Below, one piece after another: positions 6,304-14,513 of a DNA stretch of 19,576 nt. The stretch comes from Alphaproteobacteria bacterium (lineage in GTDB: Bacteria; Pseudomonadota; Alphaproteobacteria; Micavibrionales; Micavibrionaceae). The stretch spans positions 1 to 19,576 of the forward strand of contig JAUILO010000028.1 of NCBI GenBank assembly GCA_030432775.1. The letters run 5' to 3'. Within the stretch, counting starts at the first letter, position 1. Every line of letters starts with the position of its first letter. The notes beneath the pieces were generated by a model, which made no database searches, had not been told where the DNA came from, and saw only the letters and a program-made list of their open reading frames with translations. Both the position numbers and the translations under genes were made by a program.

Positions 6304-7197
6304 ATGACCAGTGATCTTTTAAGAGAAATCAATATTCATCTTGTCTCTGATGCAACCGGATCAACGTTGCAAGGTTTGGCGCGGGCATGTTTTGCCCAGT
6401 TTGATAATGTCGATCCGCTGGAGCGTTTCTGGCCTTTGGTAAGGACTGAAAAACAGCTGGATCGAGTTATTCAGGATATATCTGAAAATCCGGGTCCGGT
6501 TTTATTTACGCTGGTCGATGAAAAGATGCGTAAGAAATTGCACAGAGAATGTGACCGCTTAGAAGTTCCATGTATTCCTATTCTTGATCCGCTAATCAAA
6601 AGCATGTCTTCATATCTGGGTATGGTTCCAAAAGGTGTGCCCGGTCTTCAGCATGCATTGGATGATGCATATTTCAAACGCGTGGATGCTATTGATTTCG
6701 CCCTGTCATTTGATGATGGACAAAACTTTGACGGCATCGAGGATTCAGAAGTGGTACTTGTTGGTGTGTCCAGAACATCAAAAACTCCGACCTGTATATT
6801 TTTGGCGCGACGCGGTATTCGTGCATCCAATATACCTTTTGTTCCCGGCGTCCCGTTTCCTGAACATGTGCTGGAAAATATCAGCCCGCTAATTGTTGGA
6901 TTAACAGAATCGCCAGAACGTCTGGTACAGTTAAGACGCAGCCGCTTAAAGGCCGAAGAAAAAGAAGCCGAACATAAAGGTAATGCCTATCTTGATCCGT
7001 TCAAGGTCGAAGAAGAAATCAAGAATGCGCGCCGGTTTTTCTCCAAACGGGGCTGGCCAGTGATTGATGTCACAAGAAGATCTGTTGAGGAAACAGCCGC
7101 AGAAATACAGATTCTATTACAAAAGAAAAAGAAGCTCGAAAAAGCAAGACTTGCCGAAGAAGCATTAAAAGAAGCAGGTAAAGAGGCTCTTAGATGA
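6304..7197 (+). CDS. ppsR: DUF299 bifunctional kinase/pyrophosphorylase regulating PEP synthase or PPDK
   Basis: This family phosphorylates and dephosphorylates a threonine of PEP synthase (PpsR) or pyruvate phosphate dikinase (PDRP), switching the enzyme off and on with ADP or phosphate. The sequence cannot tell which target applies. Recognisable parts are the N-terminal HLVSDATGST (12-21), the PGLQHALDDAYFKRVDAIDFALSFDDGQ region (about 113-140), and the P-loop GVSRTSKTP (154-162), followed by LARRGI and a NIPFVPG segment. The last 30 residues are a charged Lys/Glu helix beyond the usual family end (about 270-275 residues; here 297). The start lacks a clear ribosome-binding site. The stop overlaps the maf start by four bases (ATGA), so it heads the maf-aroE-coaE operon. 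This is the normal alphaproteobacterial position. Confidence 0.93.
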   Translation: MTSDLLREINIHLVSDATGSTLQGLARACFAQFDNVDPLERFWPLVRTEKQLDRVIQDISENPGPVLFTLVDEKMRKKLHRECDRLEVPCIPILDPLIKSMSSYLGMVPKGVPGLQHALDDAYFKRVDAIDFALSFDDGQNFDGIEDSEVVLVGVSRTSKTPTCIFLARRGIRASNIPFVPGVPFPEHVLENISPLIVGLTESPERLVQLRRSRLKAEEKEAEHKGNAYLDPFKVEEEIKNARRFFSKRGWPVIDVTRRSVEETAAEIQILLQKKKKLEKARLAEEALKEAGKEALR

Positions 7198-7838
7198 GCC
7201 TGTTGTTGCATCCCGCGTTTACAGATCAATTAATTTTAGCATCCGGAAGTCAGGTTCGCATAAAAATGCTGCACAATGCCGGACTTGTTTTTGAAACTAT
7301 TCCCGCGCAAATTGATGAACGTGCGCTGGAAACTTCTATGTTAGAAAGTAGATGTACCGCACAAGAAATCGGTCAGGCACTGGCAATTGAAAAGGCACGT
7401 TTTGTTGCACAAAAGAATCCGGATACGCTGGTTATAGGCGCAGACCAGATCTTGATTTTCGAAGGTAAAATATACAGCAAACCACAGGATCTGACCGAAG
7501 CCAAAATCCGGCTGAAAAGCTTTGCTGGCAAAACGCATCAATTGTTATCAGCCGGATGCATGATGCGGAATGATGAATTACTCTGGCAAGCCAGCGATGA
7601 GGTGAACCTTCAAATGCGCGCTATGGATGATGCGTTTATCGATCGTTATTTTCAGGCATGTGGCGAAGATGTTCTAAGCAGTGTCGGCGCATATAAAATC
7701 GAAGAAGAAGGTAGCTGGTTGTTCGAGAAAATTGATGGTGATTTTTTCACGGTTCTGGGTTTTCCTCTGTTGCCGTTTTTGGGCTATTTGCAGAAAAATA
7801 ATTCTTTAGTTCGGGAGATAAAAAGTGCAGCAAATTAA
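7194..7838 (+). CDS. maf: Maf-family nucleotide pyrophosphatase (YceF-like)
   Basis: Maf proteins hydrolyse non-canonical or modified nucleoside triphosphates to monophosphates and pyrophosphate, cleaning the nucleotide pool. The N-terminal LILASGSQVRIKML (13-26) carries the S-x-S-x-x-R phosphate-binding motif. The catalytic Asp is D84 in IGADQI. The C-terminal DFFTVLGFPLLPFLGYL matches the family end. The residue after the catalytic Asp is Gln, as in E. coli YceF, the 7-methyl-GTP-preferring branch, rather than Thr as in the dTTP/UTP-preferring YhdE branch. The substrate is therefore inferred as m7GTP-like. The usual S-R after the first SGS is SQVR here. The length of 214 residues is slightly above the family's 190-200, with a short C-terminal tail. 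It overlaps ppsR by four bases and aroE by 14. Confidence 0.92.
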   Translation: MSLLLHPAFTDQLILASGSQVRIKMLHNAGLVFETIPAQIDERALETSMLESRCTAQEIGQALAIEKARFVAQKNPDTLVIGADQILIFEGKIYSKPQDLTEAKIRLKSFAGKTHQLLSAGCMMRNDELLWQASDEVNLQMRAMDDAFIDRYFQACGEDVLSSVGAYKIEEEGSWLFEKIDGDFFTVLGFPLLPFLGYLQKNNSLVREIKSAAN

Positions 7839-8679
7839 AGCGGGCGTTGTTGGCTATCCTGTAATACAAAGTCTATCGCCACTTATCCACGGACACTGGA
7901 TTGCGCAATATGGTTTAAGCGGAAGTTATGAACATATTGAAATTATTCCCGATCAATTCGACCGCGTTATCGGACATATAATAGACGAAAATGAATATGA
8001 TGGTTTTAATATAACAGCGCCATATAAACAGAGCATTATGACGTTTTGTGATGTGCTTGAAGATACGGCAAAAGATATCGGTGCTGTGAACACGGTCATC
8101 ATAAACAATGGTCATGTGACCGGTCGTAATACAGATGCATTTGGCTTTATTGCCAATTTGAAAATGCAACAACCCGCCCTTGAACTTAAAGGATCAAAGG
8201 CGTTGATTTTAGGCGCTGGTGGTGCGGCGCGTGCTGTTATTTACGGCCTGCGGGATGAAGGCGTTTCGGATATCTATATCACAAACAGAACATCATCCAA
8301 GGCCGCCGAACTTGCTACAGATTTCCAAAATGATAGTTGCAATTGCCATGTCGTTCCCTGGGAAGAGCGCGCGAGTTTTTCGGCTACGCATGGTATAGAT
8401 ATTGCCTTAACCGTAAATACAACATCGTTAGGTATGTTGGGTAAATCTCCGCTTGAATTTGATGTCGGGAAATTGCCGGACGATTCATATGTTTATGACA
8501 TTGTCTATGCGCCGCTTCATACACAAATTTTGAACGATGCCGTCGCCAGAGATCTAAAGATTGTGACGGGGTTAGGCATGTTGTTACATCAGGCAAGACC
8601 AGCCTTTGAGGCTTGGTTCGGTATCATGCCGGATCTGGATGATGCACTAATAAATAAGATTACAAAAGCCGCACAATAA
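7825..8679 (+). CDS. aroE: Shikimate dehydrogenase
   Basis: AroE reduces 3-dehydroshikimate to shikimate with NADPH in the pathway to aromatic amino acids. The shikimate-binding SLSPLIH motif (16-22) and the catalytic pair K68 (in GFNITAPYK) and D104 (in RNTDAFG) are present. The NADP-binding loop is GAGGAAR (130-136), followed by TNRT, and the C-terminal GLGMLLHQARPAFEAWFG is typical. The residue before K68 is Tyr where most members have His (NVTxPHK). The start is GTG at 7825, chosen because GGGAG lies seven bases upstream and the protein then begins directly at the first strand. The gene overlaps maf by 14 bases, so translation is coupled. Length (284) is normal. Confidence 0.96.
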   Translation: MQQIKAGVVGYPVIQSLSPLIHGHWIAQYGLSGSYEHIEIIPDQFDRVIGHIIDENEYDGFNITAPYKQSIMTFCDVLEDTAKDIGAVNTVIINNGHVTGRNTDAFGFIANLKMQQPALELKGSKALILGAGGAARAVIYGLRDEGVSDIYITNRTSSKAAELATDFQNDSCNCHVVPWEERASFSATHGIDIALTVNTTSLGMLGKSPLEFDVGKLPDDSYVYDIVYAPLHTQILNDAVARDLKIVTGLGMLLHQARPAFEAWFGIMPDLDDALINKITKAAQ

Positions 8680-8693
8680 TATATATTCCAGAC

Positions 8694-9356
8694 ATGGTCA
8701 CACAAGAAGATAGAGAGGATGAACCAATCCTTATTATTGGTCTTACAGGTTCTATTGGTATGGGCAAATCCACCGTTGCGAAAATGATGGAAGCCCATGG
8801 TATTCCTGTGCACGATTCAGACGAGGCCGTACATGAATTAATGCAGCCTGATGGAAAAGCTAATCCAGTTATTGGCGCGCTATTTCCTGAGGCTTATGAT
8901 AAGGCTAGTAACGAGATTAACAGGCAAATATTAGGCCGTATTGTTTTTTCTGATCCGGAAAAGAAAAAACAACTTGAACATATACTGCATCCGCTGGTAC
9001 GAGAGAGTCAGCAGGAATTTTTAAATAAAAATCGTGCGCGCGGCGCGCAAATGGCAGCCCTTGATATACCGTTATTATTTGAAACGGATGCCGATAAAAG
9101 ATTAGATGTAACATTGGTCGTATCCGCAGGTAGTAAAATCCAAAGACAGCGCGTAATGGCACGGCCGAATATGACTGAAGAAAAATTCGAGGCTATTTTA
9201 AAAAGCCAGATGCCTGATGAGGAAAAACAAAGCCGCGCAGATTTTGTTATTGATACAAGTTGCAGCGAAGAGGAAACAAAAGAGATTGTAGCGAACATTA
9301 TAACCGAGTTACAGAACAGGAAGCATACATATGAACATCGCCATATTCCGTCATAG
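8694..9356 (+). CDS. coaE: Dephospho-CoA kinase
   Basis: CoaE phosphorylates the ribose 3'-hydroxyl of dephospho-CoA with ATP, the last step of CoA synthesis. The Walker A loop GSIGMGKST (19-27) is intact and is followed by the VHDSD segment (39-43) with the conserved acidic residues, the LEHILHPLVR motif and DIPLLFE (about 124-130). The RQRVMARPNMTEEKFEAILKSQ region matches the family's lid. Ten polar residues precede the first strand, an unusual short extension. The ATG lies 14 bases after the aroE stop with only a weak ribosome-binding site. The end overlaps the next gene by 26 bases. Length of 220 is slightly above the usual 200-210. Confidence 0.95.
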   Translation: MVTQEDREDEPILIIGLTGSIGMGKSTVAKMMEAHGIPVHDSDEAVHELMQPDGKANPVIGALFPEAYDKASNEINRQILGRIVFSDPEKKKQLEHILHPLVRESQQEFLNKNRARGAQMAALDIPLLFETDADKRLDVTLVVSAGSKIQRQRVMARPNMTEEKFEAILKSQMPDEEKQSRADFVIDTSCSEEETKEIVANIITELQNRKHTYEHRHIPS

Positions 9357-10059
9357 CCTTGGTGGCAGTCTGGGCACTTTGGAGAAAGCCATCGTTGATC
9401 GTAAATTATCATATGAATATATTGATGCGTTTTACGACGATTTTGAAGATTTTGATTTATCACAATATGACGCTATAGTTTTTTTGGGCGGTTCTTGTGG
9501 TGTGTATCAGGCCGATACTTATTCTTTCATTGATAAAGAGGTCAAAATTCTTGAGCAGTGTTTAGCCAAGGATGTTCCGGTTTTGGGAATTTGTTTTGGT
9601 TCACAACTTATGGCCAAGGCACTTGGTTCGAAAGTATTTCGTGGTCCGCAAGGCCCGGAGATGGGCTGGTCGCCTTTACGTCTGACCGAGGAGGGCAAAT
9701 CTTCGCTGATTGCGCCGCTGGGTGAGGAAAACACCAATATGCTGCACTTCCATGTTGATACGTTTGATTTACCTGAAGGTGCGGTTCGTCTTGCCTCATC
9801 TGATCTGTACGAAAATCAGGCTTATAGCTATGGTGATAAATATCTGGCGTTACAATGCCATCCGGAAACAAGCCATAAAATTTTAAAAAGCCATGAGGTT
9901 AATCTTGGCGGTATGTTCTCAAATGGCAGCTTTGATATCGAAGCCACGCGGGAATTAACAAAGACCCATATGACCAATCTGGTCAAACAGGCCGATGTGT
10001 TTATGAATGGCTGGATTGATAACGCCTTTGGCAAAGAAGGCCAGATGGAAGTTGCATAA
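9331..10059 (+). CDS. Class I glutamine amidotransferase (GMP-synthase GATase-like)
   Basis: This is a stand-alone class I glutamine amidotransferase domain that releases ammonia from glutamine. The oxyanion GGSCGVY segment (53-59), nucleophile C88 in GICFGSQ, the EMGW turn (110-113), the HFHVDTFDLP segment and the H177/E179 pair in QCHPE form the standard layout of the GuaA-like, YjjB/YLR126-type subgroup. Such proteins act on small amines, sulfonates or peptides, or have unknown substrates. No acceptor-domain partner lies next to it, so the real substrate cannot be named. The ATG has AGGAAG eight bases upstream and overlaps the coaE end by 26 bases. The block coaE-dnaQ is normally uninterrupted in alphaproteobacteria, making this an insertion. 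Codon use matches its neighbours, so it is not obviously recent. Confidence 0.88.
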   Translation: MNIAIFRHSLGGSLGTLEKAIVDRKLSYEYIDAFYDDFEDFDLSQYDAIVFLGGSCGVYQADTYSFIDKEVKILEQCLAKDVPVLGICFGSQLMAKALGSKVFRGPQGPEMGWSPLRLTEEGKSSLIAPLGEENTNMLHFHVDTFDLPEGAVRLASSDLYENQAYSYGDKYLALQCHPETSHKILKSHEVNLGGMFSNGSFDIEATRELTKTHMTNLVKQADVFMNGWIDNAFGKEGQMEVA

Positions 10060-10100
10060 ACATCGGCAGTATCAAAATAGATAAGATTAAGGATTATCGT

Positions 10101-10811
10101 GTGAGCGAGCAGGTTAGAGAAATAGTATTTGATACCGAAACAACGGGAATGGATCCGTTTGAAGGGGATCGTATTATTGAAATTGGCTGCGTCGAGGTCA
10201 TTAATCAGGTGCCGACAGGGCGCACATATCACCAATATATAAATCCCGAGCGCGAAATCCCGGCGGATGCGACAGCCGTTCACGGTATTACCGATGAAAT
10301 GGTTAAAGACAAACCTGTTTTCGCAGAGATATTTACCGAATTTCTCGAATTTGTCGGACAGGGAACGCTGGTTGCTCATAATGCCAGCTTTGATATGAAA
10401 TTCATAAATTATGAGCTTAAAACCGTGGGGCATCCATCTGTTGATAAAAGACAGGTGATTGATTCACTGGCGATTGCGCGTAAAAAATTCCCCGGTTCAC
10501 CGGCATCACTGGACGCACTTTGTCGGCGTTTTGGTATTGATCTGAGCGGGCGTGAATTCCACGGCGCTCTTTTGGATGCGCAGCTTTTGGCCGAGGTATA
10601 TTTAGAGCTTAATGGCGGGCGTCAACATGGCTTGTCATTAAAAGAAGACGAAGATAAGAAAAATGAGGCATCTAATAGCGCTTTATTGCGACCAAAGAAA
10701 ACAACACGTGAACCGCGTCATTTTAAACCAAGCGAAGAAGAACTTGCTGCGCATGCCGAGTTATTGGAACAAATTACCGATCCGCTCTGGAAAGATATAA
10801 AAGCCTCATAA
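10101..10811 (+). CDS. dnaQ: DNA polymerase III epsilon subunit, 3'-5' proofreading exonuclease
   Basis: DnaQ is the proofreading subunit of the replicative polymerase core. The DEDDh exonuclease site is complete: D11 and E13 (VFDTETTG), D98 (AHNASFDMKF), and H154 with D159 (FHGALLDA). The VHGITDEM segment (60-67) is also typical. The C-terminal 60 residues are polar and end in a helix (LLEQITDPLWKDI) that would be the alpha-subunit contact, as in E. coli. The start is GTG at 10101 with AAGGA seven bases upstream. It lies 41 bases after the amidotransferase gene and is the last gene of the operon. A bidirectional terminator follows within a few bases. Confidence 0.95.
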   Translation: MSEQVREIVFDTETTGMDPFEGDRIIEIGCVEVINQVPTGRTYHQYINPEREIPADATAVHGITDEMVKDKPVFAEIFTEFLEFVGQGTLVAHNASFDMKFINYELKTVGHPSVDKRQVIDSLAIARKKFPGSPASLDALCRRFGIDLSGREFHGALLDAQLLAEVYLELNGGRQHGLSLKEDEDKKNEASNSALLRPKKTTREPRHFKPSEEELAAHAELLEQITDPLWKDIKAS

Positions 10812-10843
10812 AAAAAACCTCATAACTATATATGAGGTTTTTT
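10812..10843. terminator. Bidirectional intrinsic terminator
   Basis: AAAAAACCTCATA (10812-10824) pairs perfectly with TATGAGGTTTTTT (10831-10843) around a 6-base loop, with A- and T-runs on the flanks. It separates convergent dnaQ (plus) and secB (minus) and should serve both strands. Confidence 0.9.
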
Positions 10844-10875
10844 GTTATCGATATGAATGAAAAGACAGGTTTTTT

Positions 10876-11526
10876 TTAAGCCTTCTTTTTTTCTTTTTCA
10901 GTCTTTCCCTTTTTAGTTTTTTTCGGCTTTGCTTCAGTTTCCGGTGGCGTGTTTTGTGTTTGTGGCGTTTCTGCGGCTTGTCCTTGTTTGGCATTTGCCA
11001 TTTGAGCAGCCATCTTTTGTTTGTAAAGCTGCACGAAATTCACCGGCGTAAGGTATAACGGAATAAATCCGGCATCGGCGGTAGCACTGGCAATAATTTG
11101 GCGCACGAACGGGAAGGCATATCTTGGTATTTCTGTCATCAGGAAACCTTCGCGCTGGGCTTCTGGAACATTATCAAAAACTTCACAAACAACGCCGTAA
11201 TGAAGCTCGACGATAAAGGCTGTGTGGTTTTTACGCTCTGCTGTTACATTAATGGCAAGCAATACTTCATAGATATTCTCCTGCCCTTCAAATTCCAGTG
11301 GACGGTAATCGAGGCCAACATTGATAGAAACCTGCGGCTTATCCATGCCCGGTGCAATTGAATACGGTGAATGCGGGTTTTCAATGGAAAGGTCTTTGAT
11401 GTAATGGGCGCGAATAGTCGCTGGAAAACCATTGGCGCGGCTTTGTTGGCGGGCTTCTTCGTTTTGATCCGGCAATGTTGCGCCTGTGAAGTCTTCGTTA
11501 CCGTTATCTTTTGTATCTTTGCTCAT
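10876..11526 (-). CDS. secB: Protein-export chaperone SecB with lysine-rich tail
   Basis: SecB is a tetrameric cytoplasmic chaperone that keeps preproteins unfolded and hands them to SecA. The core (about 38-170) shows IRAHYIKDLSIENPHSP (38-54), the YEVLLAINVTAE strand, and the closing ATADAGFIPLYLTPVNFVQLY (149-168). The product is 216 residues, about 50 longer than typical. The extra parts are a polar N-terminal 35 residues and a C-terminal tail (about 175-216) of Ala/Gln/Thr/Pro then many Lys (PKKTKKGKTEKEKKKA). SecB is normally acidic, with an exposed surface for the SecA zinc-finger tail, so a strongly basic tail is unusual. The ATG has a modest GAAGA ribosome-binding site. Its neighbour fxsA is 188 bases away on the same strand. 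Confidence 0.94.
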   Translation of the reverse strand: MSKDTKDNGNEDFTGATLPDQNEEARQQSRANGFPATIRAHYIKDLSIENPHSPYSIAPGMDKPQVSINVGLDYRPLEFEGQENIYEVLLAINVTAERKNHTAFIVELHYGVVCEVFDNVPEAQREGFLMTEIPRYAFPFVRQIIASATADAGFIPLYLTPVNFVQLYKQKMAAQMANAKQGQAAETPQTQNTPPETEAKPKKTKKGKTEKEKKKA

Positions 11527-11714
11527 ATCTATATCTTCAGTTCTATTTTCTGGTGTTTTATTTGGTAATTTTGTCTGATTTGGGCGCTTTATTAATAATA
11601 CGGCGCCAATTTAACCTATTAATTCGTATTTATAGCGCGATCATGCCGCATATTCGCGCTTTTCTCAAGGGCTGAGCCGATCTACGCCGGTTTTATCCAG
11701 CCCGCAGTGGGTAT

Positions 11715-12191
11715 TTATGCATCGTCCTTTGGCTTGATCTGGGAATCTGTATCTTTTATTTCAACAAATTCGCCCTCGATGACATTGCTATCGGCTCTAC
11801 CCCTGTTGCCGGGCGGAGTAAATGAGGATGAGCTTTGCATGAATATTTTGGTGTTATTCTTAATATAATGGCGTAGCCATGCCCGAAAAGGCGGTAATAA
11901 AAGCATGAAACCGATTGTGTCGGTGAAAAAACCGGGCGTGATTAGAGTGGCGCCAGCAATCGCAATACAAATACCGTCAAATAATTCTTGAACAGGCATT
12001 TCGCCTTGATTCATTGATGATCGCGCCTTATTTAGCGTGTTGATACCTTGATTGCGAACAAGGCCAGAGCCAATGACGGCTGTAATGACACAAAGTGCGA
12101 AAGTCATGCCGATACCGATTTCATCGCCAATTGTCATGAACAACCAGATTTCTATTAACGGTATTATAAGAAAGATCAGAAACAATGGCAT
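11715..12191 (-). CDS. fxsA: FxsA-family inner-membrane protein
   Basis: FxsA is a small cytoplasmic-membrane protein first known as a suppressor of F exclusion of phage T7. Its biochemical role is unknown. The N-terminal FLIFLIIPLIEIWLFMTIGD (4-23) with a helix-breaking Pro, followed by a second helix with ITAVIGSGLVRNQG (about 36-49), a GICIAIAGATLITPGFFTDTIGF segment (about 73-95) and a LLPPFR turn are characteristic. The last 45 residues are polar and acidic and contain VIEGEFVEI, often seen at the family's C-terminus. The ATG has AGGG about ten bases upstream. The gene lies between secB (same strand) and the divergent Tim44-like gene, the usual alphaproteobacterial neighbourhood. Confidence 0.93.
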   Translation of the reverse strand: MPLFLIFLIIPLIEIWLFMTIGDEIGIGMTFALCVITAVIGSGLVRNQGINTLNKARSSMNQGEMPVQELFDGICIAIAGATLITPGFFTDTIGFMLLLPPFRAWLRHYIKNNTKIFMQSSSSFTPPGNRGRADSNVIEGEFVEIKDTDSQIKPKDDA

Positions 12192-12290
12192 TATAGGGCC
12201 CTTTTTTACTTGCTCTTTACGCAGGGCAACCTAATGTAAGTATCAAGAGCCCGGCAATTGATTTTATATCAATTTATTGTATAGATAATG

Positions 12291-12299
12291 TGGTATAAT
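12291..12299 (+). promoter_or_regulatory. Extended -10 promoter of the Tim44-like gene
   Basis: TGGTATAAT is a perfect extended -10 element, identical to that at 2190. Transcription should start near 12306, 36 bases before the ATG at 12342. The -35 region is poor, as is common with extended -10 promoters. Confidence 0.6.
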
Positions 12300-12341
12300 A
12301 GGAAACTCGGGCAAACAAGCAATTATTTGATTTATTGAGAT

Positions 12342-13091
12342 ATGACAATACCAGCCGACATATTACTTTACGCCGTTATTGCCGCTGGATTGGTTTTCTG
12401 GCTTCGTAGCATATTGGGTACCGGTTCTGGTGATAATCCAAATAGCACACAGTTCAAATCACCCCTTGATGGTGATAATAAGCCAGTAGATAGCAAGCCT
12501 GCGGCTGTGCCTATGAATAATTTTGCCAGCCCGGCCGAAAATATCAATGCGATTGAAAATGTATCCGATATTCTGGATCGTAACATGTCCATGAGTGACG
12601 AGGCCGCAGCCGGCCTGAAAGATATTTCCCTTAAGGATAAGGCATTTAATTTGCCGTTTTTCCTACGCGCTGTGCAGGATGCGTTTATTTATATTGTCGA
12701 GGCTTTTGCTGAAGGTGATCGTAATACGTTGAAGGATTTGCTGAGCGAAAATGTATACAAGGCATTTGATGCTGCGCTTGATGCACGCGAAAAACAGGGC
12801 CTTAAAACAAGTGTTGAGATTCACGCCGTACGTAAAATGGAACTAACGAATGCATGGATGAAAGACCGCATGGCATTTATTACTATTCGTTTTATTGCTG
12901 ACGAAACCCGTGTTGTACGTGATGATAAAGGCGAAGTAATTGAGGGCAATCCTGATCGTGTTGCCGAAACAATCGATATCTGGACATTTGGGCGTGATGT
13001 GCGTTCACGTAGCCCGGCTTGGGTTTTATATGAAACCCGTGATGAAGATGCGGCGGACCAGGATCACAAAACGGTTCCCGATTCCGAATAA
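12342..13091 (+). CDS. Tim44-like domain protein (TimA type)
   Basis: Alphaproteobacterial Tim44-like proteins are inner-membrane-anchored relatives of the mitochondrial import protein Tim44. Their exact role is uncertain, perhaps in protein quality control at the membrane. The N-terminal helix (about 5-26, DILLYAVIAAGLVFWLRSILG) anchors it. A polar linker with Pro/Asn follows (about 27-100). The Tim44 domain then spans about 105-235, with FLRAVQDAFIYIVEAFAEGD (107-126), the SENVYKAFDAALDARE segment, and a closing ETIDIWTFGRDVRSRSPAWVLYETR. The gene is divergent from fxsA and upstream of mltA, which is its usual alphaproteobacterial position. The start has GAGA four bases upstream and a good promoter. 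No obvious terminator lies before mltA, so read-through is possible. Confidence 0.9.
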   Translation: MTIPADILLYAVIAAGLVFWLRSILGTGSGDNPNSTQFKSPLDGDNKPVDSKPAAVPMNNFASPAENINAIENVSDILDRNMSMSDEAAAGLKDISLKDKAFNLPFFLRAVQDAFIYIVEAFAEGDRNTLKDLLSENVYKAFDAALDAREKQGLKTSVEIHAVRKMELTNAWMKDRMAFITIRFIADETRVVRDDKGEVIEGNPDRVAETIDIWTFGRDVRSRSPAWVLYETRDEDAADQDHKTVPDSE

Positions 13092-13215
13092 TTTCTCTTC
13101 ATATTTTTCTTATACAGCGTTTAGCCATTTTAATGCTGCGGTCTTTTCATGGGATGAGAATTAAGCGCGCGCTTTTCATGCTGGAAAATCCGGTGATTAC
13201 TGATAGATTATTGGT

Positions 13216-14433
13216 ATGAAAATCAAAAATTATTTATCAAAAACTATTCTTATATTTATTACCTGTTTTATACTTACTGCCTGTCAGAAACCTGATATGG
13301 AGAAGGCAAATCTGGAAATCACGCCCGTTTCTTTCAATGCGCTGCCCGGATGGAATCAAGATTCTCATGAACAAGTGCTTGGCGCATTTTCGAAATCTTG
13401 CGAACGGATTTTAAAAAGAAGTCCGGAAACCGTATTCGGGCCGCAGCCTATTGGCGGTACATATGGTGATTGGCAAACCGTTTGTAATGAAGTGGTGCGT
13501 TCGATAAAAGCAGTGCCAGCCAGCCAGATTGATCCGAAAGTTGCAAAGGCATTTTTTGAACGTTACTTCCAGCCTTACGAGGCCAGTGGCAAGGGGGCGG
13601 GTACAGAAGGCTTGTTTACCGGGTATTACGAAGCAACACTTAATGGCTCAAAAACCCACCATGGCGTATACCAACATCCTGTGTATGCATTACCGGATGA
13701 CCTCGTCATGGTCGAGCTTGGCGATTTCCGTGATGATTTGAAAGGCCGCAGAATAGCTGGCCGCGTTATTGATGGCAAGTTGCGTGTTTATGAAGACCGC
13801 GAAGATATTGGATTGGGTAAATTGCCGGATGCTCAGAAGAAAGTCATTGTCTGGGTTGATGACGCGGTTGATTTATTTTTCCTGCATATACAAGGCTCCG
13901 GCCGTGTCATTATGGATGACGGTACATCAATGCGTATTGGTTATGCTGGCCAAAATGGACATCCTTATTACGCTATCGGACGGGAGCTTATTAATCGCGG
14001 TGATCTGACCCGGGAGACTGTTTCGCTGCAGACCATTCGTGCATGGCTGCATGATAATCCGGCGCAGGCTGATGATTTAATGAATAAAAACCCCTCTTAC
14101 GTATTCTTCCGCGCGCTGGATAGCGACAAGGGTGAGGGCGGCCCGATTGGTGGTGAAGGTCTTGTTCTAAGCGCTGGACGATCCCTTGCAATTGATCGCT
14201 CGAAAATCCCATATGGTGTTCCGCTTTGGGTGGATATCGCTCCGCCGCTTGATGGCGAGCCGGGATTAAGACGGTTAATGGTCACGCAGGATACTGGTGG
14301 CGCTATTCGAGGTGCGGTACGTGCCGATGTATTTTGGGGGCATGGTGATCGCGCCGAATATATGGCCGGACATATGAAATCCAAAGGCCGCTATTGGTTT
14401 TTATTACCAAAGCATACAGGCATAAATGAATAA
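13216..14433 (+). CDS. mltA: Membrane-bound lytic murein transglycosylase A
   Basis: MltA cleaves peptidoglycan glycan strands to 1,6-anhydro-MurNAc products from the outer membrane. The N-terminus is a lipoprotein signal (basic MKIKNYLSK, a hydrophobic run, lipobox LTAC with C23). Gln follows the lipidated Cys, compatible with outer-membrane sorting. The MltA domain starts with EGLFTGYYEATL (131-142), continues through LHIQGSGRV (223-231), and ends in the 3D region QDTGGAIRGAVRADVFWGHG (358-377) with conserved Asp residues D359 and D371, one of which should be catalytic. The closing GRYWFLLPK is typical. Length (405) is normal. In many relatives smr follows mltA, but here an indoleamine dioxygenase does. 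The ribosome-binding site is weak. Confidence 0.94.
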   Translation: MKIKNYLSKTILIFITCFILTACQKPDMEKANLEITPVSFNALPGWNQDSHEQVLGAFSKSCERILKRSPETVFGPQPIGGTYGDWQTVCNEVVRSIKAVPASQIDPKVAKAFFERYFQPYEASGKGAGTEGLFTGYYEATLNGSKTHHGVYQHPVYALPDDLVMVELGDFRDDLKGRRIAGRVIDGKLRVYEDREDIGLGKLPDAQKKVIVWVDDAVDLFFLHIQGSGRVIMDDGTSMRIGYAGQNGHPYYAIGRELINRGDLTRETVSLQTIRAWLHDNPAQADDLMNKNPSYVFFRALDSDKGEGGPIGGEGLVLSAGRSLAIDRSKIPYGVPLWVDIAPPLDGEPGLRRLMVTQDTGGAIRGAVRADVFWGHGDRAEYMAGHMKSKGRYWFLLPKHTGINE

Positions 14434-14513
14434 TAATTGGGCTTACTTATAATAATACATAAAACATATCAAAGATGATGAAGAACATATAATGGGAAGC
14501 TGGGGAGATAAAA

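Noticed and set aside
7883..7891. TTATCCACG, one mismatch from a DnaA box
   Set aside because: A single site inside the aroE coding sequence, encoding the conserved SPLIHG segment; not evidence for an origin.
9008..9463. 151-residue minus-strand reading frame
   Set aside because: Antisense to coaE and the amidotransferase start; shadow of real genes.
9828..10433. 201-residue minus-strand reading frame
   Set aside because: It lies opposite the ends of the amidotransferase and dnaQ genes, whose own frames have intact catalytic motifs. No ribosome-binding site or family was seen.
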